Shown: piece by piece, positions 9,156-19,830 of the stretch | Position numbering within the stretch: the first letter of the stretch is position 1 | Layout: the number at the start of each line of letters is the position of its first letter | NCBI GenBank assembly: GCA_963848955.1 | Contig: CAWKFQ010000004.1 | Coordinates: forward strand, 124,001 to 188,000 | DNA: 64,000 nt | From: DASUPK01 sp963848955 | GTDB taxonomy: Bacteria; Actinomycetota; Thermoleophilia; Solirubrobacterales; 70-9 | Direction: 5' to 3' | Position numbers and translations under genes: made by a program | The notes under the pieces: model-generated | Databases searched by the model: none | Seen by the model: the letters and a program-made list of their open reading frames with translations, nothing else | Told to the model about the DNA's origin: nothing

Positions 9156-10253
9156 CTACGCCCCTGGATCGTCCTCGGGATCGGAGGAGGCCGAGCCGAG
9201 CTCGACCCCGACCAGGTTCGCCGGGCGGCCGGGCAGGTACATCGATGAGCCGGTCGCGAGGGCGACCTTCTTCCCCTCGGCGTTTGTGAGCTCGGCCGCG
9301 GCGACGACCAGGGTGCGTCCCCGGTGCAGGATGCGCGCTGTGGCCGTCATCTCCTCCCCGTCCGGGAAGACCGGTCGCAGGTAGTTGACCTTGAAGTCGA
9401 GCGTCGCGACGGCGGTGTCGGCCGGGGCGGTGCTGAACACGGCAGAGGTCATCGCGCTCTCGGCCAGCATCGCTGTGAAGCCGCCCTGGATCGTCCCGGC
9501 CGAGGTCGAGAGCCACTTACTGCAGGGCAGGGCCGTAACGGTCGCCCCCTCGTCCGCCTCGGCGAGACGCAGTCCGGTGAGGTGATAGATCGGCGGCCGC
9601 GGCAACTCGCCGGCGATCAGCGCTCGCAGGATCTCGAGGCCGCTGCGCCGCTCGAACACCTCCTGCGGCAGCACCTCGCCCTCGACCTCACGCCGCAGGG
9701 GATCATTTGGGTCGCTCCCGGGCGGCTCCTGTTCGATCGCCGGCCGGTCCTCCGGCGGGTCGGGCAGTGGATCCACCGGAGGGAAGACCGTGCAGCGGGT
9801 CGTCCCGTGCGAGAGCAGCTGGTCCTCCTCGTCGAACAGGAAGGCCTCCGAGATTCCCAGCGAGCGGCCCCGGTGGATCAGCTGGCCCGAGCCGGTGACC
9901 GCAGAGCCGGACTTCGGCACGACCGGGCGCAGGAACGACATCGAGAGCTCGGCCGTGGTCATTCCCTGCCCCGGGCCGACGTCCGAATGGATGACCGAGC
10001 CGAGCGCGGCGTCGCCGATCACCGCCAGCACGCCTCCGGAGATCAGCCCAGAGGAGTTCGCGAACCACGGGGAGGCCGGCATCGAGAAGGTGGAGTGGCC
10101 GCGCGAGCCCTCGGTCATCCCGAGCTCGGTCAGGTACCCCATCGGCGAGTAGGGGATCAGGCCACGGCGGGCGGCGCCCATCCGCTGCTCGCCGGGCAGC
10201 GCCAGGAACGAGCGGTCGGGGTAGCCGCCCTTGGCGCGCTCCTGCCAGATCAT
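9156..10253 (-). CDS. Tandem hotdog-fold acyl-CoA thioesterase (PaaI-like)
   Basis: A 365-residue protein with two hotdog domains. The first (about 40-170) has GLISGGVLAVIGDAALGSV and an RPVVPKSG/HRGRSLG pair. The second (about 215-350) has TIQGGFTAMLAESAMTSAV and LRPVFPDGEE/HRGRTLV. The central helix of domain 2 keeps GG-x-x-A-x-x-A/E residues typical of PaaI thioesterases. It probably hydrolyses acyl-CoA thioesters in the cytoplasm. It is preceded by a TetR gene 9 bases upstream on the same strand, so both form an operon and the regulator probably senses a fatty acid or acyl-CoA. Confidence 0.82.
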   Translation of the reverse strand: MIWQERAKGGYPDRSFLALPGEQRMGAARRGLIPYSPMGYLTELGMTEGSRGHSTFSMPASPWFANSSGLISGGVLAVIGDAALGSVIHSDVGPGQGMTTAELSMSFLRPVVPKSGSAVTGSGQLIHRGRSLGISEAFLFDEEDQLLSHGTTRCTVFPPVDPLPDPPEDRPAIEQEPPGSDPNDPLRREVEGEVLPQEVFERRSGLEILRALIAGELPRPPIYHLTGLRLAEADEGATVTALPCSKWLSTSAGTIQGGFTAMLAESAMTSAVFSTAPADTAVATLDFKVNYLRPVFPDGEEMTATARILHRGRTLVVAAAELTNAEGKKVALATGSSMYLPGRPANLVGVELGSASSDPEDDPGA

Positions 10254-10262
10254 GCGTGACCG

Positions 10263-10874
10263 CTAGCCGGCCAGGATGTGCCGCGCGGCCTGCGTCCCGG
10301 CATCGATCACGCCGGCGTGGTCCCGGTCGGGATCCGAGAGGACCTGCAGGGCGATCCCGTCCGCCATCGCGAAGAGCAGCGCCACCACCGCGTTGATGTC
10401 GGTGCGGGGCGAGATCACGCCCTCGCCCTGCTTGGCGCTGAGGATGTCGGCGACGTGGTCGCGGGTCCGGTTGAAGAGCTCCCCCACCTCGCGTTGGATC
10501 TCGGGATTGCGGCGCCCGGCCGTGAAGAGGTCGAAGAGCAGCACCCAGAAGCCCGGCTCGTTCTGGATCGAGTCCTGGAGGTCGGCGACCAGGATCTCGA
10601 GGATCTCGTCCACCGACTGCGCCTCGCCGAGGGGCTCGTCGAGGCGGGCGATGCGGTGCTCGGTGTCGCGGCGGACGACCTCGACCAAGAGCGCTTCCTT
10701 GGTGCCGAAGTAGTAGTGGAGCAGTCCCCGGCTGACTCCGGCCTCGCGGGCCACATGCTCGAAGGTCGAGCCGGCGATGCCCCGGCGGGCGACGCTCGAG
10801 CGCATCGCCTCGACGATCCGCTGCGCCTTCTCCCCGCTCAGCTCCCGTGTCTTCGTCGCCTCCACGCCCCGCAC
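10263..10874 (-). CDS. TetR family transcriptional regulator (BetI/FadR-like)
   Basis: A 203-residue TetR protein. The helix-turn-helix is at about residues 17-62 (AQRIVEAMRSSVARRG, then STFEHVAREAGVSRGLLHYYFGTKEALL). The C-terminal domain (LEILVADLQDSIQNEPGFWVLLFDLF) resembles the tetracyclin-repressor-like C-terminal families. It lies upstream of the double-hotdog thioesterase in an apparent operon. A weak inverted repeat GGCTG-N6-CAGCC is present just upstream at about 10885-10900, too short to call an operator. Confidence 0.87.
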   Translation of the reverse strand: MRGVEATKTRELSGEKAQRIVEAMRSSVARRGIAGSTFEHVAREAGVSRGLLHYYFGTKEALLVEVVRRDTEHRIARLDEPLGEAQSVDEILEILVADLQDSIQNEPGFWVLLFDLFTAGRRNPEIQREVGELFNRTRDHVADILSAKQGEGVISPRTDINAVVALLFAMADGIALQVLSDPDRDHAGVIDAGTQAARHILAG

Positions 10875-10919
10875 TCTAAGAGGTTGGCTGGCTGGACAGC
10901 CTGCTGATCTTGGGCGGCG

Positions 10920-11621
10920 CTAGCGGAGCTTCACCGGCGGGTTGTGGCCGGGGATCACCACCGCCGGATCGAGGTCGCGGATCCGCTTCCACTGCTCCAG
11001 CAGCTGGTCCCGCTCCGGGCCGAAGTCCTCGGGCAGGTCCATCCGCTCGAAGTACTCGGGCAGAGGCCCGACACAGTCGGAGGCGATCACGACGAGTCCG
11101 TCGTCGGTGTCGACGAGCAGGGAGATCAGCCCTTCGCTGTGGCCCGGCGTGCGGATCCAGCGCAGCCCGGGCTCGATCTCGCCCTCTTCCCCCTCGAGAA
11201 CCTCCAGGTTGGCCATCTCGAGCACGCCGGCAACGAGCTGGGCGTACGGCGCCTCGGTCTCGAGCTTGTGGACGTAGGTCCGCCGCATCGGCCACCCCGC
11301 GAGCCCCTCGGCGTGGTCGAAATGGAGGTGGGTGAGGATCACGTCCTTGACGTCGTTCGGGTCGACGCCGAGCTCCTCCAGGGCTCCGATCACCGGCGCC
11401 CCCTGCATGATCAGGCCGGGATCGACGAGGTAGTCGCGCTCGCCCCGGACCAGGAGGGTGTTCGGGAAGGCGACCATCCCCGTGGTCCGCCCGCCCTGCT
11501 GCAGCGACTTGTAGCGCTCGAAGCCCTCGGCCGAGCTGTCGATCGTCGCCACCTCCGCCTCGCCGTTGGACACGGCGAAGACGTAGCGCTGGGCCGGAAC
11601 CAGGATGTGGACGCTCGCCAT
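10920..11621 (-). CDS. MBL-fold metallo-hydrolase (lactonase-like)
   Basis: A 233-residue metallo-beta-lactamase-fold hydrolase. The metal motif THLHFDHAEG (HxHxDH) lies at about residues 100-110, with the later His in TPGHSEG, the Asp in IASDCVG and a final IPGHNP. Fold and length fit the N-acyl-homoserine-lactonase-like group, but substrate cannot be assigned. The start ATG at 11621 (MASVHILVP) is chosen because the frame upstream runs antisense through the Lon gene and has no family similarity. It is divergent from Lon, 70 bases away. Confidence 0.8.
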   Translation of the reverse strand: MASVHILVPAQRYVFAVSNGEAEVATIDSSAEGFERYKSLQQGGRTTGMVAFPNTLLVRGERDYLVDPGLIMQGAPVIGALEELGVDPNDVKDVILTHLHFDHAEGLAGWPMRRTYVHKLETEAPYAQLVAGVLEMANLEVLEGEEGEIEPGLRWIRTPGHSEGLISLLVDTDDGLVVIASDCVGPLPEYFERMDLPEDFGPERDQLLEQWKRIRDLDPAVVIPGHNPPVKLR

Positions 11622-11691
11622 CGGCGTCGCAGGGTAATGACCCGAGTTGGCTATCCTCTCTCTGTACCAACTACAGAAATTGGACCTACCT

Positions 11692-13968
<2,277 letters not shown>

Positions 13969-13988
<20 letters not shown>

Positions 13989-14625
13989 CTGCTCGCCGGT
14001 CCCCTCCGAGCTCCGCTCCGTGGCGAAGCTGCTGGAGCGCCGCTGGACGTTGGGCACGATCTATGCCTGCTCCAGCGGCGCGGCCCGTTTCAACGAGTTC
14101 CGCCAGTCGCTTCCCGGGATCTCGCCGACGACCCTCTCGGACCGGCTCGAGCACCTCGAGGCCGCCGGGATCGTCGAGCGGCAGCTCGTCCCGGGCCGCC
14201 CGCCGCACGCCGAGTACCGGCTGACGGTCAGGGGCAGGCGGCTGGCTACGGCCGTGTCCGGCCTGCTGCAGACCGCTGAACGAAATGAAAGAGGGCCGCC
14301 CAGCTCAATTGGGCGCCCTCAAAAAGCGAGGGCGCCCGAAGGCGCCCTCGATCAAACCGGTGACTGGCGCCGTCAGGCGCTTGGAACTGTCTCGGTGTCA
14401 GGCGCCGGGGTGGTGGTCGAGGTGTACTCGAACTCCTCCTCCGCGCCGAACAGCTTGTCCAGCACCATCTTGCGCGCGTCCTCGCTCAGAATGAGAACAA
14501 GAGCCGCGCCGAGGATTGCCACGAGCAGGGCCTTTCCGAGCCCGAACCGGCGGCCTGTCCTCTTGCCGCGCAGCTGCTGTGAAGCATCCCTCAGAGACTC
14601 GGCCGCCTGGCGCAGATCGCGGTGA
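13969..14625 (+). CDS. HxlR-type winged-helix regulator with a doubtful C-terminal extension
   Basis: The first 105 residues are an HxlR/MarR-type winged helix: CRSC, then KLLERRWTLGTIYACSSGAARFNEFRQSLPGISPTTLSDRL (split over helices 2-4) and the wing LTVRGRRLA. HxlR proteins of this type are normally 100-120 residues. The open frame continues to 14625 but crosses two hairpins (14291-14350) and runs antisense to the membrane-protein gene, so the true end is probably near 14280, with one lost or gained base hiding the stop. It overlaps the 3' end of lon by 20 bases, suggesting co-transcription. Confidence 0.6.
14291..14320. terminator. Hairpin with 11-base stem, probable terminator
   Basis: The arms GAGGGC-c-GCCCA and TGGGCGCCCTC pair around a 7-base loop, with one bulged base. 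It stands at the likely end of the HxlR gene. No T-run follows on the plus strand, so it is more plausible as a bidirectional or read-through barrier together with the neighbouring hairpin. Confidence 0.6.
14321..14350 (-). terminator. Intrinsic terminator with UUCG tetraloop
   Basis: On the minus strand a 10-base-pair stem (CGAGGGCGCC with its complement) closes a UUCG loop, the extra-stable C(UUCG)G tetraloop. It is followed after two bases by five T (14325-14321). It lies 23 bases after the stop of the membrane-protein gene and is a textbook rho-independent terminator for it. Confidence 0.85.
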
Positions 14626-14822
14626 ACCTTCTTGTCGTCCATCAGGGCCGTCGCTGGGCCCTTTCCGTTCGACATCCGCGCGTACGCGCCCTTGGCCGCT
14701 TCGAACGCGATGCGGATGTTCTCGCGAAGCTCCGCATCCTCGATCAGCCGCCGCACGTAAGGGTTGGACGCGACGGACCTTGCGGCGTCTCCGGCCTTCG
14801 CGCTTCTGCTTTGTGCCCCCAT
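14373..14822 (-). CDS. Hypothetical single-pass membrane protein
   Basis: A 149-residue protein of unknown function. The N-terminal 100 residues are a soluble, helix-rich region (YVRRLIEDAELRENIRIAFEAAK, split helices). It is followed by a basic stretch (RGKRTGRRFG), one membrane helix (KALLVAILGAALVLILSE) and a short Thr/Pro-rich acidic tail. The basic residues before the helix suggest the N-terminal part is cytoplasmic. It sits between the two lon genes on the strand of the second and ends at a strong terminator. Confidence 0.7.
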   Translation of the reverse strand: MGAQSRSAKAGDAARSVASNPYVRRLIEDAELRENIRIAFEAAKGAYARMSNGKGPATALMDDKKVHRDLRQAAESLRDASQQLRGKRTGRRFGLGKALLVAILGAALVLILSEDARKMVLDKLFGAEEEFEYTSTTTPAPDTETVPSA

Positions 14823-14860
14823 GGGTCTCCTCAGCTCGTTTTCCAGGGTGCGGATGCAGA

Positions 14861-17305
14861 CTACCCGCTCGGAGCTTTTCCAGCCGACTTCGACGCCGAC
14901 CTCGGCCTCTTCCCGTCGGGCTCGAGCGCGGTTTTCAGCGCATCGCCTATGTCGTCGGCGTAAATGAACTCGAGCCCTCGCCGCTCCTCCTCGGAGATCT
15001 CCTCGACGTCGCCCTCGTTGCGATCCGGCACGATCACCTGCTTGATCCCGGCCCGCTGGGCGGCCAGTGACTTCTCCTTGAGCCCGCCGATCGGCAGGAC
15101 CTGGCCGGTCAGCGTGATCTCGCCGGTCATCGCGACGTCATTGCGGACCGGTCGGTTCGAGATCAGTGAGGCCAGCGCGGTCGCCATCGCGACGCCGGCC
15201 GAGGGGCCGTCCTTCGGCACCGCGCCCGCCGGGACGTGCACGTGGAGGTCGTGCTCGGCGAACCAGTCGTCGGGCAGGTCGGGGTTGACGTCCTTGGCGT
15301 GGGCGCGAACCCAGGAGAGCGCCGCCTGCGCCGACTCCCTCATCACCTCGCCGAGCTGGCCGGTGATCGTCAGCTTGCCCGAGCCGGGAACCGCCGTCGC
15401 CTCGACGAAGAGCACCTCGCCGCCCACCGGCGTCCAGGCAAGGCCGGTCGCCACGCCCGGGTCCTTCGTCCGGCGGCGCGTCTCGGAGAAGAAGCGGCGC
15501 TTGCCGAGCAGCTCGCGAGCCCGCTTGGCCGAGATACGCACCTTGCCCTTCGCATTGCCCTCGGCGACCTGGCGGGCGACCTTGCGGCAGATCGTGCCGA
15601 TCTGGCGCTCGAGGTTACGGACGCCGGCCTCGCGCGTGTATTCCTCGATGATCGCGGACAGCGCCGGGTCGGCGAACTCGATCTGCGAGGCCTTCAGCCC
15701 GTTGGCCGCCAGCTGGCGCGGGACCAGGTAGCGCTTGGCGATGTGCAGCTTCTCCTCGACCGTGTAGCCCGCGAGATTGATCACCTCCATCCGGTCCTGG
15801 AGGGGAAGCGGGATCGTGTCGAGGATGTTCGCCGTCGCGATGAAGAGGACCTCGGAGAGATCGAACGGCAGGTCGAGGTAGTGGTCTCGGAAGGTCGAGT
15901 TCTGGGCCGGGTCGAGCACCTCGAGCATCGCGCTGGACGGGTCCCCGAAGTAGTCCGTGCCCATCTTGTCGATCTCGTCGATCATGAAGACGGGGTTCCT
16001 GGTGCCGGCGTCGCGGAGGGCGCGGATGATCGTCCCGGGCAGCGCCCCGATGTAGGTGCGGCGGTGACCGCGGATCTCGGCCTCGTCGCGGACGCCTCCG
16101 ACCGAGATCCGCTCGAACTCGCGGCCGAGGGCGCGAGCGATCGAGCGGCCGAGGCTCGTCTTCCCGACCCCGGGCGGTCCGACGAAGCAGAGGATCGGGC
16201 CCGGCGATTCGGGGTTCAGCTTGCGGACGGCCAGGTACTCGAGGATCCGGTCCTTGACCTCCTCGAGGTCGTAGTGGTCCTCGTCGAGGACCTCGCGCGC
16301 GTGGGCGATGTCGAGGTTGTCATCTGTCTCCTTGGACCAGGGCAGATCGACCAGCCACTCGAGGTAGCTCCGGATCACCCCGTACTCGGCCGCGACGGGC
16401 GGCAGCTTCTCCAGCCGGGAGAGCTCGCGCTCGGCGGCCTTCTGGGCGTCCTCGGGCAGGCCGGCCGCCTCGATCCGCTCGCGAAGCTCGTTGATCTCGG
16501 CCTGCTGCTCGTCCTCTTCCCCGAGCTCCTCCTGGATCGCCTTGAGCTGCTGGCGGAGGAAATACTCGCGCTGCCCCTTGTCGATCTCGGACTCGACCTG
16601 TGACTGAATCTTGGAGCCGAGCTGCACCACCTCGAGCTCCCGGGTGAGGATCTGGGAGAGGCGGCGCAGCCGGCGGGTGACGTCGACGGTCTCGAGCAGC
16701 TCCTGCTTCTCCTCGGTCGAGATCCGCAGGGCGCCGGAGATCAGGTGGGAGAGAGCAGCGGGCTCGTCGAGGTTGGCGACGGCCAGCTGGAGCTCCTCGG
16801 GCAGATAGGGGATCGCCTCGATGATCTGGGTGAAGGTGCTCTGGACGTTGCGGGTGAGCGCCTCGAGCTCGGTCGAGGGCTCGAGCACGTCCGGCATGGC
16901 CTCGATCCGCGCCACCAGGTAGGGCTCCTCGCTCACGTAGTCGCCGATGCTGATCCGCTCGGCGCCCTGGACCAGGATGCGAAGAGTGCCGTCGGGCACC
17001 TTCATCATCCGGGCGACGGTCCCGGCGACGCCGACGCCGTAGAGGTCGTCGGGCCCAGGCGCTTCGTTCTCGGGGTCCCGCGAAGCGACCATCGCGAGCA
17101 TCCGGTTGCCGGAGAGGACGTCGTTGACGAGGTTGATCGAGCGCTCCTGGCCGACTGCGAGCGGCGTCAGGGTGTCGGGATAGGTGACCGTCTCCCTCAG
17201 CGGGAGAATCGGCAGGGCGTCCGGGAGCGGCTCTGTCCGCCCGCCCGCCTCCTCGACGTCCGGGATCTCCACGACCTCCAGCTGGGGGGTCTCGACATCG
17301 GCCAT
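14861..17305 (-). CDS. lon: ATP-dependent Lon protease, intact
   Basis: An 814-residue Lon. The LAN domain (LPILPLRETVTYPDTLTPL) leads to a coiled region (QREYFLRQQLKAIQEELG) and the AAA+ domain with Walker A GPPGVGKTS, Walker B VFMIDEIDKMG and arginine-finger region. The protease domain has the serine motif KDGPSAG and the catalytic Lys in PIGGLKEKSLAA. No frameshift. It is 30 bases downstream of an Hsp20 gene on the same strand, so chaperone and protease are probably made together under stress. No CIRCE or HAIR element was recognised upstream. Confidence 0.97.
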   Translation of the reverse strand: MADVETPQLEVVEIPDVEEAGGRTEPLPDALPILPLRETVTYPDTLTPLAVGQERSINLVNDVLSGNRMLAMVASRDPENEAPGPDDLYGVGVAGTVARMMKVPDGTLRILVQGAERISIGDYVSEEPYLVARIEAMPDVLEPSTELEALTRNVQSTFTQIIEAIPYLPEELQLAVANLDEPAALSHLISGALRISTEEKQELLETVDVTRRLRRLSQILTRELEVVQLGSKIQSQVESEIDKGQREYFLRQQLKAIQEELGEEDEQQAEINELRERIEAAGLPEDAQKAAERELSRLEKLPPVAAEYGVIRSYLEWLVDLPWSKETDDNLDIAHAREVLDEDHYDLEEVKDRILEYLAVRKLNPESPGPILCFVGPPGVGKTSLGRSIARALGREFERISVGGVRDEAEIRGHRRTYIGALPGTIIRALRDAGTRNPVFMIDEIDKMGTDYFGDPSSAMLEVLDPAQNSTFRDHYLDLPFDLSEVLFIATANILDTIPLPLQDRMEVINLAGYTVEEKLHIAKRYLVPRQLAANGLKASQIEFADPALSAIIEEYTREAGVRNLERQIGTICRKVARQVAEGNAKGKVRISAKRARELLGKRRFFSETRRRTKDPGVATGLAWTPVGGEVLFVEATAVPGSGKLTITGQLGEVMRESAQAALSWVRAHAKDVNPDLPDDWFAEHDLHVHVPAGAVPKDGPSAGVAMATALASLISNRPVRNDVAMTGEITLTGQVLPIGGLKEKSLAAQRAGIKQVIVPDRNEGDVEEISEEERRGLEFIYADDIGDALKTALEPDGKRPRSASKSAGKAPSG

Positions 17306-17335
17306 CGTCAGTGCCCTTCCCGCCGGGCGGGTCCG

Positions 17336-17794
17336 CTACTCGGCGGGCCGGTCGATCGGGACCCGGCGGGCCGCCCGCGGCAGGCGCGTCGGCAGCGCCA
17401 CCCTGAGGATTCCGTCCTCGTAGGTGGCCTGCGCCCGCTCCGCGTCGACATCGACGGAGAGCTCGACAACGCGCCGGAAGGGGCCGGAGGGAAGCTCGAC
17501 CTGCTGGTAGGTCCGGCCCTCGGTCTCGCGGACCGGGCGCTCCCCGCTGATCACGAGAGTCCGGCCCGTGACCTCGAGGTGGACCGCGTCCAGCTCGATC
17601 CCCGGCAGCTCGACCTTGACGATCGCCTTCTCCGGGGCGTCCTCGCCGCAGTAGTAGACGTCGACCCTGGGGACGAACGCCGCTATCGGGCGACGCTGGC
17701 GGTAGCCGGCCTGGTCCCAGAAGTCACCGAGCAGCTCGTCCATCTCCCGGCGCATCCGGGCGAAGTCCGCGAATGGATCGCGCTGGCTGGTCAT
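17336..17794 (-). CDS. Hsp20/alpha-crystallin family small heat-shock protein
   Basis: An ATP-independent holdase chaperone. The alpha-crystallin domain covers about residues 40-140: PRVDVYYCGEDAP, KVELPGIELDAVHLEV, LVISGERPVRET, and the C-terminal strand EDGILRVALP. The IxI/V-like tail is RRVPID. The start MTSQRDPF (ATG at 17794) is preferred over an in-frame upstream codon at 17827 because the upstream codons fall into an intergenic repeat. About 152 residues, normal for the family. It is followed directly by lon. Confidence 0.92.
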   Translation of the reverse strand: MTSQRDPFADFARMRREMDELLGDFWDQAGYRQRRPIAAFVPRVDVYYCGEDAPEKAIVKVELPGIELDAVHLEVTGRTLVISGERPVRETEGRTYQQVELPSGPFRRVVELSVDVDAERAQATYEDGILRVALPTRLPRAARRVPIDRPAE

Positions 17795-17826
17795 TCCGGA
17801 CAGGGTACCTAGGGACGGCTTCGCCA

Positions 17827-17855
17827 CTAAACGGGTCGCGCTTTCGCGCGCCCTC
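17827..17855. repeat. Dispersed palindromic repeat, copy 1
   Basis: The sequence beginning CTAAACGGGTCGCGC and ending GCGCGCCCTC recurs almost unchanged at 24842-24870. The core GGGtCGCG...CGCG..CCC can form a hairpin. It lies between the Hsp20 start and the end of the upstream MBL gene, and is preceded by GGCTTCGCCA, a string also found at one end of another repeat family in this window. Confidence 0.7.
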
Positions 17856-17890
17856 CCTATAAGCGCCTCGCCTTCGGCTGCGGCGCGCCC

Positions 17891-18681
17891 TCACACTTCG
17901 TACACCGCGCCCTCGCGGGCAATCTCCACCGGCCCGCCGAAGCCGCGCTCGGCCTCCTCCAGAGCCCACTCGTCCCCGAGCTCGTCGGAGATGTGGGTGA
18001 TCACCACCCGCTTGGCGCCAGCGGCCTTGGCGTGGCTGCCGGCCTCCTCGGGGGTGAGGTGTCCGCGGTTGCCGGTCCGCTCCGGCCGCGGCAGCGTCCC
18101 CTCGATGAACAGCAGGTCCGCGTCCTTGGCGGCCGCGACGATCTCTTCTCCGGGACGGGTGTCCGCGCTGTAGACGAGATCGCCCTGCCGTCGGCGCTGA
18201 TCCGGACGGCGAACGTCTCGACGAAGTGGGGCACCGGGTGGAAGGTCGCGCGGATGTCGCCGATCTCGACGGTGTCGCCCCGCTCGTACTCCTCGATCCG
18301 GAATGCACTCTCGATCAGATCGTCATTGCCCCAGGCGCCCACCACCTGCCGGAAGGTCTCCGTCGCGCCGGGCGGAGCGACGAGACGCGGGCGGGCCGGC
18401 TCATCGGTGCCGTCCCAGGTGTGGACGGCAACGGGCTGCTGCCGGGGCGCGTAGATCAGCGCGTACGAGTAGGGGACAAGATCGAGGAAGTGATCGGCGT
18501 GGAGGTGGGAGATGATCACCCCGTCCAGATCGGTGTAGTCGATCCGCTCCCGGAGCTTGCCGAACACACCGTTGCCGCAGTCGAGCAGGACGTGCGTCTC
18601 GTCGGTCTCGATCAGATAGCCGCTGCACGCCCCTCCGGCGTCTTGCCAGGAGGGCGACTTGCCGAGGACGGTGATTCTCAA
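17891..18681 (-). CDS. MBL-fold phosphodiesterase/RNase Z-like protein, frameshifted
   Basis: Metallo-beta-lactamase-fold protein of about 263 residues. It starts MRITVLGKSPSWQDAGGACSGYL and has the metal motif SHLHADHFLD, typical of RNase Z-like and cyclic-phosphate diesterases. The C-terminal part (YSADTRPGEE, FIEGTLP, GHLTPEEAGSHA, VITHISDE, ending AVYEV) is in another frame. The shift is at about 18183-18185: inserting one C into the CCC run there (one G into GGG on the coding strand) restores ADGRGDLVYSADT. The true stop is therefore at 17891-17893. Substrate unknown. Confidence 0.82.
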
Positions 18682-18725
18682 GGCGAGGGTCCCATAGCCC
18701 CGCCGGGACTGTAACCGGGTTTGCC

Positions 18726-18947
18726 CTACGCAGCCTGCACTGCGACGTGCGCTACGGGACCCTCTGCTCTATCCCGCATGAGCAGCGCCGGCTGGCGAGG
18801 CGGCACGAGCCCGTCGGGTGTATCCGGCCGGAAGGTGGGGCAAGGGGAGTCGAGGCCGAGGGCGCAGAGGCTGCGGCGCCGGAAGAAGCAGTCCTCGCAG
18901 CTCACCGCAGCATTGCGTGCTCGACCATCGGCCAAGGCGCTCCCCAT
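18726..18947 (-). CDS. Putative small cysteine-rich protein, 73 residues
   Basis: A short frame in an otherwise empty 489-base interval. Residues 17-38 contain CEDCFF, then LCALGL and CPTFRP, giving four cysteines in a C-x2-C-x8-C-x7-C arrangement, with many Arg and Pro. Such spacing suggests a small metal-binding (zinc or iron-sulphur) knuckle. It is in the same direction as the MBL gene downstream. I cannot name a family. The compact Cys pattern makes it more credible than a chance frame, but it could still be spurious. The remaining interval up to 19170 shows nothing recognisable. Confidence 0.45.
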   Translation of the reverse strand: MGSALADGRARNAAVSCEDCFFRRRSLCALGLDSPCPTFRPDTPDGLVPPRQPALLMRDRAEGPVAHVAVQAA

Positions 18948-19170
18948 CCTCTCTCGTCTGGTTCTCCCCGGGGCCCCTGGGGACCCCGCTCTCCGATCTC
19001 CGGCCCGGCTTCAGCCTTCCGGCGACCGGGGCCATCATGGCACCTGTACTCACGCCCGTCAGGCGCGTTTCCGCAAATGGCGCTCTTCTTTTTTCACCAC
19101 TTGGTCACGAGTTTCGCTAGCACCGAAAACCCCCGGGCGCTCTGAAGGCCTCTCGCTAAGATCAGCGCCG

Positions 19171-19830
19171 ATGGCACACGAGCGGACAGCCCAGCTCTCG
19201 GCCTCGCCGCCGATGTTCGAGAGCCGGTTCCTCGACTTCTTCTCCCGGGTGCATCCGGCGATCCCGGCGGTCATCTTCGTACCGATCGTGGTCGGCGGCG
19301 TCTGGCTCGGGATCGACCGCGGCCTCTCGGTCGGGACCGCGGTCCTCTTCTTCATCATCGGCGTCGCCATCTGGACGCTGACCGAGTACTGGCTCCACCG
19401 TCTGCTCTTCCACTGGGAGCCGAAGTTCCGCGGCGGCGACCGCCTTCACTTCATCATCCACGGCGTCCACCACGACCATCCGAACGACGCGATGCGTCTG
19501 GTCATGCCGCCCGCCGTCAGCGTCCCCCTCGCGGCCCTCTTCCTCGGTCTCTACGTGCTCGTCTTCGGGACGCCCCACGCCTTCCCCGCCTTCGCCGGGT
19601 TCATCCTCGGGTACCTGAGCTACGACTACATGCACTACCACCTGCACCATCACGTGCCGAGGACCAACTTCGGGAAGAGGCTGCGCACCCATCACATGCG
19701 CCACCACTTCCAGGACCACCGCTACGGCTTCGGAGTTTCCTCGCCGCTCTGGGACGCGATCATGGGAACGCTGCCGCGAAACCGGAAGGCCGGGTCAGGC
19801 GAGACCGGCGAACCGGGCTCCTCCAGCTAG
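19171..19830 (+). CDS. Fatty acid hydroxylase (sterol desaturase superfamily) membrane protein
   Basis: A 219-residue membrane di-iron hydroxylase, probably acting on fatty acyl chains or lipids. Histidine boxes are visible in order: HRLLFH, HGVHHDHP, HYHLHHH and THHMRHH. Hydrophobic helices lie before them (FVPIVVGGVWLGI, AVLFFIIGVAIWTL) and between (SVPLAALFLGLYVLVFG). Topology and His spacing match fatty acid 2-hydroxylases. The start ATG at 19171 follows a gap; a longer upstream frame has no similarity. The stop codon shares the tetranucleotide CTAG with the convergent dehydrogenase. Confidence 0.87.
   Translation: MAHERTAQLSASPPMFESRFLDFFSRVHPAIPAVIFVPIVVGGVWLGIDRGLSVGTAVLFFIIGVAIWTLTEYWLHRLLFHWEPKFRGGDRLHFIIHGVHHDHPNDAMRLVMPPAVSVPLAALFLGLYVLVFGTPHAFPAFAGFILGYLSYDYMHYHLHHHVPRTNFGKRLRTHHMRHHFQDHRYGFGVSSPLWDAIMGTLPRNRKAGSGETGEPGSSS

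Noticed and set aside
10880..10905. GGCTG-N6-CAGCC repeat before the second TetR gene as operator
   Set aside because: Five-base arms are too short in this base composition, and the surrounding GGCTG is itself directly repeated, so it may be chance.
14291..14625. C-terminal extension of the HxlR regulator as real protein
   Set aside because: It reads through two terminator hairpins and antisense to the membrane-protein gene; family members end near residue 105-120. It is kept in the coordinates only because no in-frame stop exists.
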